DNA of 64,000 nt from the NCBI RefSeq assembly GCF_024834055.1, contig NZ_JANUXZ010000001.1:124001-188000 (forward strand). The letters are read 5' to 3'. This stretch comes from Corynebacterium sp. ES2730-CONJ. GTDB taxonomy: Bacteria > Actinomycetota > Actinomycetes > Mycobacteriales > Mycobacteriaceae. A program made the translations under genes and the position numbers. Of this stretch, positions 62,173 to 64,000 are shown in pieces (position 1 is the stretch's first letter; every line of letters begins with the position of its first letter). Below the pieces are notes generated by a model. It ran no database searches, was not told where the DNA came from, and saw nothing but the letters and a program-made list of their open reading frames with translations.

Positions 62173-62673
62173 TTATGGCAAATGGCGGTTGATATAGGCG
62201 AGTCGCCCATCCAACCACGACTGCAAAATTTCTACCGCTGCCGCTTGGTCGATTATCTTACGCCCCGCCTTCTCGTTGATACCTGATGTTCTTAACGCTT
62301 GCTGCGCGACCACAGTACTTAAGCGTTCATCAGCCATGCGTATAGGAATCTCGGGCAATCTCTGGGCGAGCCGCTCTGCAATATCCTGGGCGTGGAGTAC
62401 ACTTTTTGATCCGTGACCACGCAGGTCACGCGGTAAGCCCACGACTACTTCCACGACGTCGTTCTCTTCAACGATATCCACGAGACGATCAATGTCGGCT
62501 TTATCGTAGTCGTGGAAGCCAGTTTGTCGTTTTATAGTTTCCAGTGGCATGGCCATGGTGGCGCTGCTTCCCGAGAGCGCTGTACCGATACGCACAGTTC
62601 CCACATCTATCCCCAGACGGCGGCCCAATCCGGGATCATTGTGGCCGGGTTGATCGGGTTGCGGTGACTCCAT
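62173..62673 (-). CDS. ruvX: Holliday junction resolvase-like RuvX/YqgF
   Basis: RNase H-fold protein associated with 16S rRNA maturation or junction resolution. 166 residues from ATG 62673 ([17 protein letters not shown]), with AAGGAG twelve bases upstream. A frame to 62916 runs into alaS and is spurious. Motifs: [18 protein letters not shown] (first Asp), [17 protein letters not shown] and [29 protein letters not shown] (last Asp). Between alaS and mltG. Confidence 0.94.
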   Translation of the reverse strand: MESPQPDQPGHNDPGLGRRLGIDVGTVRIGTALSGSSATMAMPLETIKRQTGFHDYDKADIDRLVDIVEENDVVEVVVGLPRDLRGHGSKSVLHAQDIAERLAQRLPEIPIRMADERLSTVVAQQALRTSGINEKAGRKIIDQAAAVEILQSWLDGRLAYINRHLP

Positions 62674-62703
62674 CGTCAGTTGCTTCTCCTTAGATTGATG
62701 TTG

Positions 62704-62741
62704 AAAAAACAGGAGAACGAGCGTAGCTTGTCCTCCTGTTT
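62704..62741 (-). terminator. Terminator or attenuator after alaS
   Basis: On the minus strand AAACAGGAGGACAAGC pairs with GCTCGTTCTCCTGTTT (one or two mismatches or G-U pairs) with a three-base loop and continues TTTTTCAAC. It starts 11 bases after the alaS stop at 62753. Because ruvX follows in the same direction, read-through or a promoter inside is needed for ruvX-mltG-aro expression. Confidence 0.75.
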
Positions 62742-62752
62742 CACCGTTGATG

Positions 62753-64000
62753 TTATGCGTGCTTGCGCAATTCGTCCTCGACAGCGTTAAATGCGCTCTC
62801 GATGCCATCTCTATTACTGCCAGATCCTTGGGCGAGATCAGGTTTTCCGCCACCGCGGCCATCGATATAGGAACCAATGAGCTTGACCAAGTCGCCAGCC
62901 TTAATACCAGCATCAATAGCTGCTGGGGTGACCGCTACCACGAACGGAACTTTATCCTGGTCAGGTGCAAGTAGCACCACCACTCCGGCGCCGTTGATTT
63001 TAGAGCGAATATCAGCAGCTAGTGATCGCAGATCCGAAGACTGTGTTCCCGCAGCTACCGTGGTGGTCACTAACTGGAAAGAGGCTATAGTTTGCGCCGT
63101 ATCAAGTAGGTGACCTGCGCTGGCCATGAGTTGAGCTTGACGTAGATCAGCTATTTTTTTCTCGGCTTCTTTAAGTTTGGCAGCCAGCTGCGCCACTCGA
63201 TCGGGTACTTCTTCACTCGGCGCTTTCAGCACTGTAGCTAAGCTCGAGACGGTGGCGTTTTGACGCGAGAGGTGGCGGAAAGAGTTCAGGCCCGAATAAG
63301 CCTCAATCCGCCGCACGCCAGATCCCACGGAAGATTCGCCGAGAACTGATACTGGGCCAATCTGTGAAGAATGGGATACATGGGTCCCGCCACATAATTC
63401 GATGGAAAATGGTCCACCCATTTCCACGACTCGGACTTCATGTCCGTAGTTCTCGCCAAAGAGCGCAAGGGCCCCCATGGACTTCGCTTCTTCAAGAGAA
63501 GTCTCAAGAGTGTGCACTTGCCAATCGCTATCGACCGCTTGGTTGGTGATTGCTTCGATTTGGGCTAATTGGCTCGGACTTAGCGCCTCTGTGTAGTTGA
63601 AGTCGAAGCGCAAATAACCCGGCTTGTTCATAGATCCCGCCTGTACGGCTGTAGGACCGAGCACCTGACGCAGAGCAGCGTGGATAATATGGGTAGCCGA
63701 GTGTGCTTGGCGAGCCATGTGTCGCCACTCTTGATCGACACTTGCGGTTACGGTATCACCGAGACCAAGGCCACCAGCGGTCACAGTTGCGCGATGAATC
63801 CATAATTTCTTAGCAATCTTTTGTACGTCGTTAACCTTAAGAATCGTGTCACCATAGCGGATTCGTCCACGGTCACCTAGCTGTCCACCAGCCTCCGCAT
63901 AAAGCGGGGTGGTATCAAGGATCACCTCAACGACGTCACCTTCATGGACTTCCGAGACCTTCTCGCCCTCTCGCAGCAAGCCAATAACCCTAGAATCAGC
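62753..64000 (-). CDS. alaS: Alanyl-tRNA synthetase, C-terminal part (runs off right edge)
   Basis: 415 residues visible of a roughly 890-residue enzyme; the class II catalytic core lies outside the window. Present are the editing domain with zinc-ligand motif [14 protein letters not shown] (HxxxH) and [17 protein letters not shown] (Cys and His), followed by the coiled region [21 protein letters not shown] and the C-Ala domain with [24 protein letters not shown]. All editing-site residues are intact. Upstream codons continue in frame to the window edge (ADSRVIG). Confidence 0.96.
   Translation of the reverse strand, partial: ADSRVIGLLREGEKVSEVHEGDVVEVILDTTPLYAEAGGQLGDRGRIRYGDTILKVNDVQKIAKKLWIHRATVTAGGLGLGDTVTASVDQEWRHMARQAHSATHIIHAALRQVLGPTAVQAGSMNKPGYLRFDFNYTEALSPSQLAQIEAITNQAVDSDWQVHTLETSLEEAKSMGALALFGENYGHEVRVVEMGGPFSIELCGGTHVSHSSQIGPVSVLGESSVGSGVRRIEAYSGLNSFRHLSRQNATVSSLATVLKAPSEEVPDRVAQLAAKLKEAEKKIADLRQAQLMASAGHLLDTAQTIASFQLVTTTVAAGTQSSDLRSLAADIRSKINGAGVVVLLAPDQDKVPFVVAVTPAAIDAGIKAGDLVKLIGSYIDGRGGGKPDLAQGSGSNRDGIESAFNAVEDELRKHA

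Noticed and set aside
62674..62916. N-terminal extension of RuvX
   Set aside because: The extra 81 residues overlap the alaS 3' end and cross its terminator; the family start is at ATG 62673.

Overview
The window reads as a chromosomal housekeeping segment of a mycolic-acid-type actinobacterium (Mycobacteriales). By eye, base composition is moderate (roughly 50-55% GC). The taxon call rests on gene content and order: an actinobacterial suf operon with its repressor, the mannosyltransferase MptB, the glucose-6-phosphate dehydrogenase partner OpcA, the integration host factor mIHF, a PriA without recognisable helicase motifs, and a gene order close to the corresponding Mycobacterium and Corynebacterium blocks. 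The transketolase is strikingly like the Corynebacterium glutamicum enzyme as I remember it. A Corynebacterium or close relative is my best guess, but the species cannot be read from the sequence. I see no insertion sequence, prophage, CRISPR array, rRNA or tRNA gene.

Layout. 1-4850 (minus): sufR-sufB-sufD-sufC-sufS for iron-sulfur cluster assembly; sufS runs off the left edge. 5158-9715 (plus, divergent from suf): mptB, an ABC exporter pair and heme A synthase ctaA. 9747-11278: 1.5 kb with no convincing gene. 11279-12208 (minus): ctaB, divergent from the plus-strand pentose phosphate cluster tkt-tal-zwf-opcA-pgl (12519-19111). This cluster converges at a shared terminator with a long minus-strand series covering almost everything from 19143 to 64000.

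Read in transcription order (right to left), that series is: alaS-ruvX-mltG-aroE-prepilin peptidase-aroC-aroK-aroB-aroQ-pepQ-efp-nusB (shikimate pathway plus translation and wall functions); an orphan exported-looking protein; one plus-strand gene (TIGR01777 family, 50992-52350); pyrR-pyrB-pyrC-carA-carB-pyrF (UMP synthesis) followed by mihF-gmk-rpoZ-coaBC-metK-priA-fmt-rsmB-rpe; a lone riboflavin-synthase-like gene; a PH-domain membrane protein; uvrC-rapZ-yvcK-whiA; and the glycolytic block gap-pgk-tpiA-ppc-secG.

The genes connect central carbon flow (glycolysis, anaplerosis, pentose phosphates) to its outputs: PRPP, UMP and GMP, aromatic precursors, one-carbon and SAM metabolism, and CoA. 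Cofactor assembly for respiration (Fe-S clusters, heme A) sits beside these.

I found no clear undescribed multi-gene system. The points most worth a second look are a lone riboflavin synthase homologue with altered motifs, adjoining palindromes before sufR, structured leaders before mihF, pyrR and the TIGR01777 gene, the gene-empty stretch between ctaA and ctaB, and the orphan 243-residue protein in an otherwise empty interval.
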